From contig JAJYEK010000013.1 of the NCBI GenBank assembly GCA_021785795.1, forward strand, positions 1-51,600: a stretch of DNA of 51,600 nucleotides, read 5' to 3'. Positions 9,575-17,302 of the stretch are shown here, one piece after another. Made by a program: the position numbers and the translations under genes. The notes under the pieces were generated by a model, which saw only the letters and a list, made by a program, of their open reading frames with translations, made no database searches and was not told the origin of the DNA. The DNA comes from Pseudomonadota bacterium (GTDB taxonomy: Bacteria; Pseudomonadota; Gammaproteobacteria; Acidiferrobacterales; UBA6901). Every line of letters begins with the position of its first letter. The first letter of the stretch is position 1.

Positions 9575-10510
9575 TCAATGCCGGTCCAGGGTCCGGTCCC
9601 AGGGAAACAGCCGTCGACCGAGCCTGGCCAAGAATAAGTCAGTTCCAAAACCGATGATCCCGATGACAATGATTCCGGCATAAACGTTTTCAAAGTGCTG
9701 GTAACGTGCCTGCTGGGTGATGTACCAGGTTATGCCGGAACTGGTGCCGACCAGTTCCGCGACTATCAGATAGGTCCAGGCCCAGCCCAGCAGGATGCGT
9801 TGGTCGCGATAGAGATCAGGCAGGATGCCCGGCACAACAACCCGTGTAAGAAGCCTCTGTCGCCGGGCCCCCAAGGTCTTGGCGGCTTCAATGACGGTAG
9901 CGTCCAGCTTGCGGGTCGTGTTGGCGATGATCAGCACCTGCTGGAACAGCGTGCCGATAACGATGATGGCAATCTTGGGCCCGTTGAAAATCCCAAGCAC
10001 GGCCACTGACAGGGCGCCAAATGCAGGCGCAGGCAGATAGCGGAAGAACTCGACAAAGGGCTCGGTCAGGTATCTAACGGGGATATAGGTCCCGGACAGA
10101 ATTCCCAGCGGCACACCTATGACCGAAGAAATCAAAAATCCCCAGAAGATGACCTGTATGCTGTGCCAGAGGCTGACGATCATCGACGGTGCGCCGCCCT
10201 GCACTGGTGGGTAAACAAGGCCCGAGAACAGGGCCTTTAGTACCTGATATGGCGCGGGCAGATAAATGGGATTGGCCGGTGTTCCGGTCGGAACTGCCTT
10301 GTTCCGCTTCCGCATTTTGGAGACTTCCTGCCTGAACATCGCCTTATTCACCAGCATGCCGACCTGGAAGTAGTCCACACCGCCTGGTTCGGCGACACGG
10401 ACGTCGGGGTGCCAAACGTATGGCACGTAACTGACGAGGCACCACAGGATCAGTGGCAGCAGAAACGAGCTGATTCCCAAAATAGTCCGTCTGCGCGCGC
10501 CTAAGGTCAT
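9575..10510 (-). CDS. ABC transporter permease, SsuC/NtrB type
   Basis: Inner-membrane permease of 311 residues. After a first membrane helix (residues 10-30) comes a periplasmic stretch of roughly 90 residues, then the binding-protein-dependent transport domain with about five more helices. The coupling-helix motif EAAKTLGARRQRLLTRVVVPG, near residue 210, contacts the ATPase. The ATG is preceded by GGAG. It lies between the binding protein (67-base gap) and the ATPase (23-base gap). The long first loop between helices one and two is larger than in SsuC and resembles the nitrate/cyanate/urea-type members; its role is not known. Confidence 0.92.
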   Translation of the reverse strand: MTLGARRRTILGISSFLLPLILWCLVSYVPYVWHPDVRVAEPGGVDYFQVGMLVNKAMFRQEVSKMRKRNKAVPTGTPANPIYLPAPYQVLKALFSGLVYPPVQGGAPSMIVSLWHSIQVIFWGFLISSVIGVPLGILSGTYIPVRYLTEPFVEFFRYLPAPAFGALSVAVLGIFNGPKIAIIVIGTLFQQVLIIANTTRKLDATVIEAAKTLGARRQRLLTRVVVPGILPDLYRDQRILLGWAWTYLIVAELVGTSSGITWYITQQARYQHFENVYAGIIVIGIIGFGTDLFLARLGRRLFPWDRTLDRH

Positions 10511-10577
10511 CGGATCTCCATCCGTGTTGGGATCAGGCTCGTTTCCGCTGCACTGTCGGTATGGTGCCTTAATGCTT

Positions 10578-11594
10578 TCAATGGGCGCTCTTCAAAGCCT
10601 CATTGGTAAAGGATGGGTCGATATAGTTATCCAGATTCTGGTGCTTCTTGTAGACGTGGTTGGCCACATTGAAATCATCCGCTACTTTTGAAGATCCATA
10701 GAGGGAATTGAGGCCTCGGCCCTTGACGAAGATCTTCTTGCCCTGGGCCAGACTCAGGAGCTTCGTGCCCTTGAGCAGAGGCAGAAACGCCTTGGGCGAA
10801 ATCCCGACGCGGGCGGCCATGATTCGCACGGCGTCGGGCCGGGTCTTGGGATTGTTGATGTACTTCACTACCCGATTCCAGACCTGCAATACCTTCACCC
10901 AGTCCGCTCTGCGCCGCCTAGCGCTGACAGGGTTGACCGCGAGCACGTCGTAAATCAGCCCAGGCGCGTCTGCCGAGGTATAGATGGGACGCGATCCCGG
11001 CAGCGCCCTCATGGCTTCACCCGCTATGGGCTGCCAAGCTCCGATTGCTGCCACTTCCCCGGAGGCGAGCACCTGAGGCATGCTGTTGGTTGGCGCATTG
11101 ACCAGGCTGACATCGGACTGGGTCATGCCCATCTTCTTCAGTCCGTTGAGCAGCAGCAGATGCTCTACCAAGCCGAACTCCACGGACACCTTTTTGCCCC
11201 TGAGATCCCTCAGCGAGCGGATGCCCGGCCTGGCTACAATCATGTCGTTGCCGTCGGAGTAATCGGTCAGCATGATCATGATGCTTTTGCCGCCGCCTGC
11301 CCCGGTCACGAGGGTATCGCCGTTGGTCATTAGGTCGGCGTCGATCTTGCCCGCCGTAAATGCATTCATCGACGCTGAATAATCAAACCATTCAAAGTCC
11401 ACCGGCACGCCGGCTTGCTTGAACCATCCCTTGTCGATGGCCACCTGCCATGCCACCCAGCCGGGCCAATCGCTGTATCCGATTTTCAACGGCGCCTGCG
11501 CGTATGCCGAGGCGCTGCCGACTGCGAGGACCACAGGAAACAACAGCCGCGCGATACATCGTTTCACGGTCGTACTGACTTTCTTTGTGTCCAT
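10578..11594 (-). CDS. Periplasmic substrate-binding protein, NMT1/THI5-like
   Basis: First gene of the operon, 338 residues with a Sec signal peptide (basic start, core LLFPVVLAVGSASAYA, cleavage after A-Y-A). The mature protein begins APLKIGYSDWPGWVAWQVAI, a typical opening of the SsuA/TauA/THI5-like binding fold, followed by the AFTAGKIDADLMTNGD segment. It would capture the substrate in the periplasm and hand it to the permease. The ATG has GGGAG eight bases upstream. Regulation by sigma-54 is suggested by the promoter 63 bases before the start. Ligand identity is open; guanidine or urea fits the pathway. Confidence 0.9.
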   Translation of the reverse strand: MDTKKVSTTVKRCIARLLFPVVLAVGSASAYAQAPLKIGYSDWPGWVAWQVAIDKGWFKQAGVPVDFEWFDYSASMNAFTAGKIDADLMTNGDTLVTGAGGGKSIMIMLTDYSDGNDMIVARPGIRSLRDLRGKKVSVEFGLVEHLLLLNGLKKMGMTQSDVSLVNAPTNSMPQVLASGEVAAIGAWQPIAGEAMRALPGSRPIYTSADAPGLIYDVLAVNPVSARRRRADWVKVLQVWNRVVKYINNPKTRPDAVRIMAARVGISPKAFLPLLKGTKLLSLAQGKKIFVKGRGLNSLYGSSKVADDFNVANHVYKKHQNLDNYIDPSFTNEALKSAH

Positions 11595-11656
11595 AGTGCA
11601 CTCCCTGGTTGCGTATTACGAAACTGAACGTCAGTAATAATGGCCAATCGCGACAG

Positions 11657-11672
11657 AGCAAGCGCCGTGCCA
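11657..11672 (-). promoter_or_regulatory. Sigma-54 (RpoN) promoter of the urea/guanidine operon
   Basis: Read on the minus strand the site is TGGCACGGCGCTTGCT. It matches the -24/-12 consensus TGGCACG-N4-TTGCW at every defined position with exact spacing, and lies 63 bases upstream of the binding-protein ATG. Sigma-54 control with NtrC is the normal mode for nitrogen-scavenging operons, so expression under nitrogen limitation is expected. Confidence 0.75.
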
Positions 11673-11779
11673 GAACACGTAAATGTTCCTATGTCGCTGT
11701 TTTGATTGTTGTCAGATTGCGGTCTTGTCACGACAGGAATTATTGCTGCCGAATGCGGCGCCCGCTTCGGGTGCGCGCA

Positions 11780-11797
11780 TGCACCAAGTTGGGTTCA
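11780..11797 (-). promoter_or_regulatory. Possible NtrC-type enhancer half-site
   Basis: The plus-strand sequence TGCACCaagttGGGTtCA has one perfect and one poor half of the NtrC consensus TGCACC-N5-GGTGCA. It sits about 110 bases upstream of the sigma-54 promoter, a normal enhancer distance. A second overlapping palindrome, GGTGC-N6-GCACC, begins at 11770. Only one half is strong, so the call is tentative. Confidence 0.3.
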
Positions 11798-12192
11798 TCG
11801 TGAACGTTCAAACGCAAACGCCGGCGCGGTCTCATAGCCCTTGAGCGCACCGGTTTTGCAGATTCGGACAATACCGGGGCCCGGGCTATCGTATGTGGCG
11901 AGTGACCGCACTTTGCGGGCGCGTTGATGCTGGGCCACCAAAGCGCGGCCTCGATGCGCTGCGTTTCCGGAAAGCTGACCAACAGCTGAATTCGAACGCC
12001 GCTGTCCACAGGGCGACTGCTGAAAATGGGTAGCACGTTGACTGCTTGCCGTCGTCGAATCGGCTTGCGAAACCGGGATCGTCCGGGCGAAATGTCGAAG
12101 GACTCCGCCGGATCTTACGGGCACAGCCTGTTGGGCGTACCCGTGCGTTACCAACGCCTATCCACAGCCCTAAACCACGATGGGCTCGCTTT
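11798..12192. other. Intergenic region, nothing recognised
   Basis: Roughly 400 bases between the nitrogen operon's upstream region and the orphan gene. A 98-codon minus frame (11740-12036) exists but has no start signal, no recognisable family and overlaps other equally long frames, so it is not called. Confidence 0.4.
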
Positions 12193-12963
12193 TCAGAAAA
12201 GCCCTGTGAATCCCGATCCGATTTCCACCACCTGCCAGCGCCGGTATGCGGCCGGAATCTGGGAAGATTGGCACCATTCCGATCGGGACACCTGCTCCGG
12301 CAGGCCATGGACGGCAAGAAGGGACTGGCCTTCGCGGTCGGGCAGGGTAGACCGCTTAATCTCCCAGGACACGCTGCCGTGCCGTACGCCGAAACTGATC
12401 TCGGGCTCCAGCCGGAAGGCGGCAAAAGTGCGCTGTCGGGGCGCTGTCGTCCGGCCTCCGCCGGCCAGGCACAGGCTACGGTCCAGGGCAAGCACAAAAT
12501 GCTCGCCGAGCACCATGAACACTCCACGGCGTGTACGCAAACCTCCGTATGCAGAGCGTTCGTCCCGCAGCGCGAGCGCCATCCTGTCATCAGTCGGAGG
12601 CGTCACTCGCTCCCAAACTTCGCGACGAGAAGAACATGCGCCGTGGGCGATCAGAGTTTCTCCTTCGAAATACACGCGTCCGCTGTCGCCGATGTCCGTC
12701 GGGGACTGGTTGTCGAACCAGCTCTGCCAGGTGAGCACGTCACCCTGCAGTTCCAGGGCTCCAGCAACCCCGCGTCGGCTTGATGGCTGTCCGGGCGGTG
12801 ACAAATGCAGATCAGCGTACAGCTGTCCGGTCTGCAGCCGCCAGACTTCGGAGTCGGTATCGCGCAGAATTTCGGTTTCGAGAAGACGGCGGCGCCACAG
12901 ACCGATAAGGCCTTCGGGAATCGTGCTGCTAGAATTCTCGCTGACTAACGGGGAGCGGGCCAT
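12193..12963 (-). CDS. Orphan protein, possibly HRI1-like
   Basis: A 256-residue protein beginning MARSPLVSENSSSTIPEGLI, with no signal peptide or membrane segment. It contains the pattern GLIGLWRRRLLETEILRDTD, WRLQTGQLYADLHL, then a central LTWQSWFDNQSPTDIGDSGR and a closing WQVVEIGSGF. The arrangement of two similar halves rich in beta-strand-type sequence and a final W-x-V-x-E recalls the HRI1 family of yeast, where the fold is a paired beta-barrel. That link is from memory and weak. An alternative GTG start lies 12 bases upstream; neither start has a clear ribosome site. No pathway can be inferred from the neighbours. Confidence 0.6.
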   Translation of the reverse strand: MARSPLVSENSSSTIPEGLIGLWRRRLLETEILRDTDSEVWRLQTGQLYADLHLSPPGQPSSRRGVAGALELQGDVLTWQSWFDNQSPTDIGDSGRVYFEGETLIAHGACSSRREVWERVTPPTDDRMALALRDERSAYGGLRTRRGVFMVLGEHFVLALDRSLCLAGGGRTTAPRQRTFAAFRLEPEISFGVRHGSVSWEIKRSTLPDREGQSLLAVHGLPEQVSRSEWCQSSQIPAAYRRWQVVEIGSGFTGLF

Positions 12964-13404
12964 ACAGGCGACCACGGCGGAATCGGATTGCAGGCGTGAC
13001 GGTTACCTGCGGCATTCGTCACCAACTCCGGCCCGCCGGACTGGAGCGTACCGGGTGGGTGGAAATTTTCTGTGGTTTGATATTGGTGCAACACGGATTT
13101 CCTGCCCTGTGTCCGTCGGCTTCCGAGGCCTTCGGTCCTCGAGCCACGGCCCTTCCCGGAAAGGGTAAGGCAAACATCATGCCAGCCCTCCGTAGTCGAT
13201 TCTCTTAAAGTTGGGAGGCCGCGACGCTCTCGGTGTTTTCAACGACTTGGACGGTCGGGATAAAAGCAGGGGTCTGCCGCGCAATTACCGCAGCGTGTCC
13301 GGACGGCTGGCAATGGTGCGCCGGAGGGAGGCCCTGCACCAGCGCAGGGCATGCTGCCAGAATGGCGAGGGCACGGCGACACGCTGGCAAATAGGGCGGG
13401 GCGA
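12964..13404. other. Intergenic region, no convincing gene
   Basis: A 61-codon minus frame ending at 13205 and overlapping plus frames are present, but none has a ribosome site or recognisable content. No terminator hairpin with a T-run is visible. Confidence 0.4.
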
Positions 13405-14076
13405 CTAGAAGCGATAGTCCCCGGAGATCACGAGAGTGGCGTCATTCAGCTTGGTCGTTGGCGTCTGGGTGGTGTCGGTAACGGCGATTGCCGCGTCCAG
13501 GTCACCGAACATGCGGCTGAATCCGATGCTCCCATCGGAATAGTCTCCGCCCATGCTCGGATCACTGAGAATATAGTGGCCGGCATGCAGATTGAGCTTT
13601 ACACCGCTACCGATGTCATAGCGAAGCGCGCCTTCGATGTAGTCATCGTGATGCTCAAAGTCATGCGACCACTTCACGGAAGCAGGACCGAAAAACAGCT
13701 TCCCGTATGCCTCCCAGAAAGAGCCGCGGTCCTGACCCGGAAAAACGAACGCATTGGAATACGCGTGCGCGCCGACATCGAAACCCAGGCCGGAGCTTCC
13801 CTTGTAGGCCACGCCCGCATAGGCATCGCCCCGCAGATTTGCGCCGCTGTTCGGGATGTTCTGGGTTGTACCCCAGAGCCCGGCGTAAAAACCCCCGGGA
13901 TGCTTGACTTCGACGCCACCCTGAAGGGCGGGCTGATTGTTGCTCTGGGAAATTCCGCGAAACACATAGTTGCTGACAACGCCAACATTGTAGGTGGGTG
14001 GTTCGAAGCTTTGCGCCCAAGCCGCACTGCAAGCGACCAAGCCCGCCGCCAAAACCGCAACACGCAAGTTCTGCAT
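13405..14076 (-). CDS. TorF-family putative outer-membrane porin
   Basis: A 223-residue exported beta-barrel protein. The signal peptide is MQNLRVAVLAAGLVACSAAWA with cleavage before QSFEPP. The mature protein opens NVGVVSNYVFRGISQSNNQP, the hallmark of the TorF/TIGR02001 family, and shows alternating hydrophobic strands (GFYAGLWGTT, DVGAHAYSN, KLNLHAGHY) ending in the terminal aromatic residue YRF expected of outer-membrane proteins. Role is probably a small porin; substrate unknown. It is transcribed alone, divergent from ubiK. Confidence 0.88.
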   Translation of the reverse strand: MQNLRVAVLAAGLVACSAAWAQSFEPPTYNVGVVSNYVFRGISQSNNQPALQGGVEVKHPGGFYAGLWGTTQNIPNSGANLRGDAYAGVAYKGSSGLGFDVGAHAYSNAFVFPGQDRGSFWEAYGKLFFGPASVKWSHDFEHHDDYIEGALRYDIGSGVKLNLHAGHYILSDPSMGGDYSDGSIGFSRMFGDLDAAIAVTDTTQTPTTKLNDATLVISGDYRF

Positions 14077-14323
14077 GGATCTCCTCTCGCCCCCAATGTT
14101 GGATGTCCGGCCGGCCCTGCTTCATCGCTTGGAGCCGGGACGCGTCGGCCGGATTTTAAGGGATCGGCAGCACAAAATGAATGCCGCCCGGCGGCCGATT
14201 TGCGCGTTCGGCGGACCGCGCCCGGACATACAGCAGCATCCGGCCGGCGCTTCTGGTAAAATCAACGAAAATTCACAATGACGGCGGTGCAAGGCGCCAG
14301 CCTGTCTGCAAGGTGACACTTTC

Positions 14324-14566
14324 ATGTCAGATGCTAATCCCATCGACCAGATTATGGCAGCGCTGCGCGGGGCAATGCCGCAGGACTTCGTTGCTGACAG
14401 CGAACGCAAGCTTCGAGCGGTGCTAAATTCCGTGTTCGAGCGTTTGGATCTCGTGACGCGGGAGGAGCTGGATGTTCAGGCGGCGGTTTTGAGCCGAACG
14501 CGCGCCAAGCTGACGGATTTGGAAAAGCGGATAGCGGAACTTGAGCAAAGGCTGTCCGGATCCTGA
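14324..14566 (+). CDS. ubiK: Ubiquinone biosynthesis accessory factor UbiK
   Basis: An 80-residue protein matching the BMFP/YqiC family. The N-terminal part (IDQIMAALRGAMPQDF) is an amphipathic lipid-contacting helix. Residues 40-77 form a coiled coil (REELDVQAAVLSRTRAKLTD, LEKRIAELEQRL) that trimerises. UbiK supports the hydroxylation steps of ubiquinone synthesis in the cytoplasm with UbiJ. AAGGTG lies nine bases before the ATG. Family length is about 80-100, so it is complete. The comM-like gene that often follows is absent. Confidence 0.93.
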   Translation: MSDANPIDQIMAALRGAMPQDFVADSERKLRAVLNSVFERLDLVTREELDVQAAVLSRTRAKLTDLEKRIAELEQRLSGS

Positions 14567-15167
14567 TCTCCGGGGTTGCTGCGCCAATCCAGTGGTCGCG
14601 CCCATCGGCGCTGTGACCAGGGGGCGTTGACCCGCGGGGGCCGATAAAGCACCGCCTGGTCTGGCACGCAGCAACGCCGCAATCCGCCGCACAGCCCGTC
14701 GCAAGCTTACGTTGGCCATCGGCCCGGCACATTGGCTGGTGTTGGACCGTGAAGCACCAGAGCACTCGGCGGTACGGTTGGGAAATTCCGGACCAATCAG
14801 ACGCTCCGGTGTCGCCTCCCGGCTCGCCATTTACATCGCCGTCAGTCCCGGCATCGCTTTCTTCTTTTCTCGTACAAGGATGTCCACCACTCGAGCTCGC
14901 TCATCGGCGCCCGCCGGATTTCCCGATCGCTTGCTGGCGGTCGGAGGGGGCGCCTGTCGCTGGGATCCAAACCGACTTTGGCTCGGCGCCTGTCGCTGGA
15001 CATGACCGCATGGCGCGGAGCTTCTAGGAGTACAGGCCAAGGGGCATTGCGCGCGGGGGGACAAGAGCTGGACCGTCCGTTCCCTGCCGCGACACTTCGT
15101 TCGGACACATCAGCAACCTGTGCGCCACGCTTCTCGGGTTCTTGCGCGGGCGTGTGGTTGCTGGCAA
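14567..15167. other. Intergenic region with a short direct repeat
   Basis: No gene is recognised in about 600 bases. A 15-base direct repeat, GGCGCCTGTCGCTGG, occurs at 14949-14963 and again at 14985-14999, a 36-base period. Frames on both strands are Arg/Pro/Ser-rich and mutually overlapping. Confidence 0.4.
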
Positions 15168-15195
15168 AAAAAAGCGGCCCGAAGGCCGCTTTTTT
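15168..15195 (-). terminator. Factor-independent terminator of the cytochrome c5 gene
   Basis: Perfect stem AAAAGCGGCC / GGCCGCTTTT closed by a CGAA tetraloop, flanked by an A-run on one side and a T-run on the other, so it can work in both directions. It lies 20 bases past the cytochrome stop. Confidence 0.85.
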
Positions 15196-15215
15196 GTGTC
15201 GTGCCCGGTTGCTTC

Positions 15216-15710
15216 TTACTTGCCGTGGGCAACCATGTAGCGAACCGCCGCCTCGACGTCGGCATCCGACAGGCCCGGATTGCCGCCCTTCGCTGGCATG
15301 TAGCCGGCCTTGCCGGAGAATCCATGCAGGGCATGCTGGTACAGAGTGGGCAGACCTTTGGCGATATGGGGCGCCCATGCAGCCTTGTCACCGAACTTCG
15401 GAGCGCCCGCAACACCGGCACCATGGCAGGCGATGCAGGTCGACTCAAACGTGGCCTTTCCGGGATTTTTGACCGCCGCGTTCGCCGCAGGAATTATGCT
15501 GTTCACAACCGGCGCGTTACCGACCGTCACTTCGCCGACCGGCTTGATTCGCGCGGCGATGGCCGCCTGGTTCTGGGCCATCGCGGTCTTGCCCGCGTTC
15601 AGATTCAACCCGCTGGTCACCATCTGGGCAACCACAAAGATCACCACGGTCACCGCAACCAAGGCCGCAACCAGGCCTGTAAACATCTTGAATAGATTAC
15701 GATCGCTCAT
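15216..15710 (-). CDS. Class I cytochrome c, c5 type
   Basis: Membrane-anchored monohaem cytochrome of 164 residues from MSDRNLFKMF. Residues 10-35 form a membrane helix (LVAALVAVTVVIFVVAQMV). After a 60-residue alanine-rich linker comes the haem domain with the single CIACH site and distal Met in GYMPAKGGNPGLSD, ending VRYMVAHGK as in cytochrome c5. It would carry electrons on the periplasmic side of the inner membrane. The start at 15710 is chosen over the ATG at 15725 because GGAAG lies six bases before it. A terminator follows and a candidate promoter lies 76 bases upstream. Confidence 0.92.
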   Translation of the reverse strand: MSDRNLFKMFTGLVAALVAVTVVIFVVAQMVTSGLNLNAGKTAMAQNQAAIAARIKPVGEVTVGNAPVVNSIIPAANAAVKNPGKATFESTCIACHGAGVAGAPKFGDKAAWAPHIAKGLPTLYQHALHGFSGKAGYMPAKGGNPGLSDADVEAAVRYMVAHGK

Positions 15711-15785
15711 TTTTGCTTCCTTCATGACGATGTCTGATTGTAATACCCGCCGCCGATGGCGGCAGCCCCAAGATTCAACGGCGGA

Positions 15786-15814
15786 TTATAGGCATAACAC
15801 CCGAAAATTGCACA
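15786..15814 (-). promoter_or_regulatory. Candidate sigma-70 promoter of cytochrome c5
   Basis: On the minus strand a perfect -10 box TATAAT follows GTGCAA by 17 bases. It ends 76 bases before the cytochrome ATG. The -35 match is only moderate. Confidence 0.4.
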
Positions 15815-16043
15815 TCGTAATCCCCCACATTTCGTAGCAGCGCATTAGAATTAATCCATACGTGACAGCAGGTTGCGTGGACATAAAGTGTCGAACTTGG
15901 CGCGAGGGAGCGTGCGGGCATCGGTGCCACCGGTAGACGCTACCATAGTGTAACGGTATTCTTCCGGCACTGCCGTCGGTGGTTCGATGGATACAGCCCA
16001 GGACCCCGATGTCATCCCAAGGCACCACAGGAAAGGGATGCCG

Positions 16044-16216
16044 GCAGCCAGATGTTGGTACAATGCGCATCACGCGCCCTTAGCTCAGCTGGATAGAGCG
16101 TTGGATTCCGATGCCAGCGCTCAAGGCTTTTCAGGGCACGGAAGCTAGCAGCCAAAAGTGGGTATAATTCGCATCACGCGCCCTTAGCTCAGCTGGATAG
16201 AGCGTTGGATTCCGAT
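16044..16216 (+). repeat. 104-base-period partial duplication of tRNA-Arg promoter and 5' half
   Basis: Bases 16044-16112 recur at 16148-16216. The 39 bases that make the tRNA 5' half are identical; the promoter part differs at a few positions (TACAAT versus TATAAT at the -10 box). The period equals one tRNA plus a 27-base spacer, as if two tandem tRNA genes had stood here and the first had its 3' half replaced. Confidence 0.85.
16074..16112 (+). pseudogene. Truncated tRNA-Arg(CCG), 5' half only
   Basis: The sequence runs identically to the intact gene from acceptor GCGCCCT through the D-arm, anticodon CCG and one base past it, then breaks off into unrelated DNA (GCCAGCGC...). The break is inside the anticodon loop region, a common crossover point for tRNA-targeting integrases. 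Its promoter is still recognisable (TACAAT at 16059-16064), so a short transcript is possible, but no mature tRNA. Confidence 0.8.
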
Positions 16217-16254
16217 TCCAAAGGTCAGAGGTTCGAATCCTCTAGGGCGCGCCA
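16178..16254 (+). tRNA. tRNA-Arg (anticodon CCG)
   Basis: A complete 77-base cloverleaf with encoded CCA. Acceptor GCGCCCT pairs with AGGGCGC, D-stem GCTC/GAGC, anticodon stem TTGGA/TCCAA with loop TTCCGAT (anticodon CCG, reading codon CGG), T-arm AGAGG-TTCGAAT-CCTCT, discriminator G. A perfect -10 box TATAAT lies at 16163-16168. It marks the left edge of the accessory region. Confidence 0.97.
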
Positions 16255-16379
16255 ACCCATTGAAACAACATGTTTTTATTGTCTTTCCATTTGCCCTGAG
16301 CGTTGGTCTCATTTTCTAATGCTCCGACCAATTCGGGTATTCGGCTAACGCTCAGGAGCGTTGGTCTAAAGCCATCGAT

Positions 16380-16781
16380 GTGCCCAAATTTCCCCATGTG
16401 CCCACCCCGGCGGCTCTCAAGGAAGTTGTCGCCTCGATCGGGGATGCGAAGGCCTTCGGCAACGGTCGGCAATTGGCCGCCTTCCTCGGTCTCGTGCCGA
16501 GGCAGCACTCCAGTGGCGGCAAACAGAACCTGCTCAGCATCAGCAAACGCGGGGATGTCTACCTTCGAACACTCCTGATCCACAGGGCGCGGGCCGTAGT
16601 GCGGGTTGCCGAGCGAAAGACGCAGACCGACACCTGGCTCACGCGGCTGCTGGCACGGCGCAACAAGAACGTGGCGACCGTCGCACTCGCCAACAAGAAC
16701 GCACGCACCGTCTGGGCGCTGCTCGCCCATGGACGACACTACCGGTACGACGACACCCGGGTGGTGGCTGTTGCCGGATAG
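16380..16781 (+). pseudogene. IS110-family transposase, C-terminal remnant
   Basis: A 133-residue frame whose part from EVVASIGDAKAFGNGRQLAA onward is the C-terminal Transposase_20 domain of IS110-family enzymes. It shows AAFLGLVPRQHSSGGKQ, LLSISKRGDVYLRTLLIHRA and the catalytic-serine-region layout, and ends in NARTVWALLAHGRHY. The N-terminal DEDD RuvC-like half, about 200 residues, is missing; the first 30 residues are not part of the family. Two 11-base direct repeats AGCGTTGGTCT (16299 and 16357) precede it. It cannot be active on its own. Confidence 0.85.
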
Positions 16782-17060
16782 TGTTGTGGGGTGAGTGGCA
16801 ACGAGCTTAACGGAAGGAGACCCACCAGTGATTGCTTAAGGCTTCATAATCATGATGGCAAGACAGGTCAGACCGTGACGGGCTTAAGCCCGCGCAATTC
16901 AAAGTGCTTCGAGCACGCCGTGTTGATAGTGGCGCCAGTCAGCGGATTCCATCAGGGACCGAAGCCGCAAGGCTTCACTCAAAGCCCGGATGTATGGCTG
17001 CAATCTCTACCGTCTCGCGGTCATGAAGTGAGGTCTTGGCACGTTGGGTGCGATCATGTA
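16782..17060 (+). ncRNA. Structured tail of IS110/IS1111 element, possible seekRNA remnant
   Basis: The 280 bases after the transposase stop are non-coding but carry conserved-looking RNA structure: a palindrome GGGCTTAAGCCC (16880-16891) and a stem GAAGCC/GGCTTC with a GCAA tetraloop (16961-16976). IS1111-type members of the IS110 family encode their target-guiding seekRNA downstream of the transposase, so this is the expected place. Identity as a guide RNA is inferred; the element's exact ends were not found. Confidence 0.4.
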
Positions 17061-17086
17061 TGAATTGCATCAGGCAATGACCCTCA

Positions 17087-17213
17087 ATTTGCATCATGGT
17101 GTGACCTATCCTCACCCCGGCATATCATTGAACAACTTCACTTACGTCCCATGCATCGGGGTCAATGCAATCCGCAAAGCGGTTGCATTGTGGGGTTATT
17201 CCAAGATGCAAAT
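17087..17213. repeat. MITE-like palindromic element
   Basis: Terminal inverted repeats ATTTGCATCATGG (17087-17099) and CCAAGATGCAAAT (17201-17213) match at 12 of 13 positions. Inside is a strong hairpin at 17164-17189 (AATGCAA, bulge, CCGC, loop AAA, GCGG, TTGCATT). TTGCATCA also occurs at 17065. There is no coding frame. Confidence 0.4.
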
Positions 17214-17302
17214 CAACCGCAGCAGGGCAACCATCGGGTAACGCCCCCGCCGAAACCAGCGCATCGCCCGTCGAGTGAACCTGGCAACGGCCGGATTCCA
17301 GA

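Noticed and set aside
12026..13168. 380-codon plus-strand frame opposite the orphan protein
   Set aside because: It is dominated by Arg and Ser, has no start signal, and the opposite strand encodes a more natural protein.
13205..13390. 61-codon minus frame after the TorF-like porin gene
   Set aside because: No start signal or recognisable content, and a competing plus frame covers the same bases.
15851..16063. 70-codon minus frame with a signal-peptide-like start, upstream of the tRNA
   Set aside because: There is no ribosome site, no basic N-terminus, no known family, and it overlaps the tRNA promoter region. It could still be a small secreted protein, but support is too thin.
16321..16370. 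attC-like (integron) site in GGCTAACGCTCAGGAGCGTTGG
   Set aside because: The core motifs do not fit RYYYAAC/GTTRRRY and the palindrome is too short. It is treated as part of the IS-adjacent repeats.
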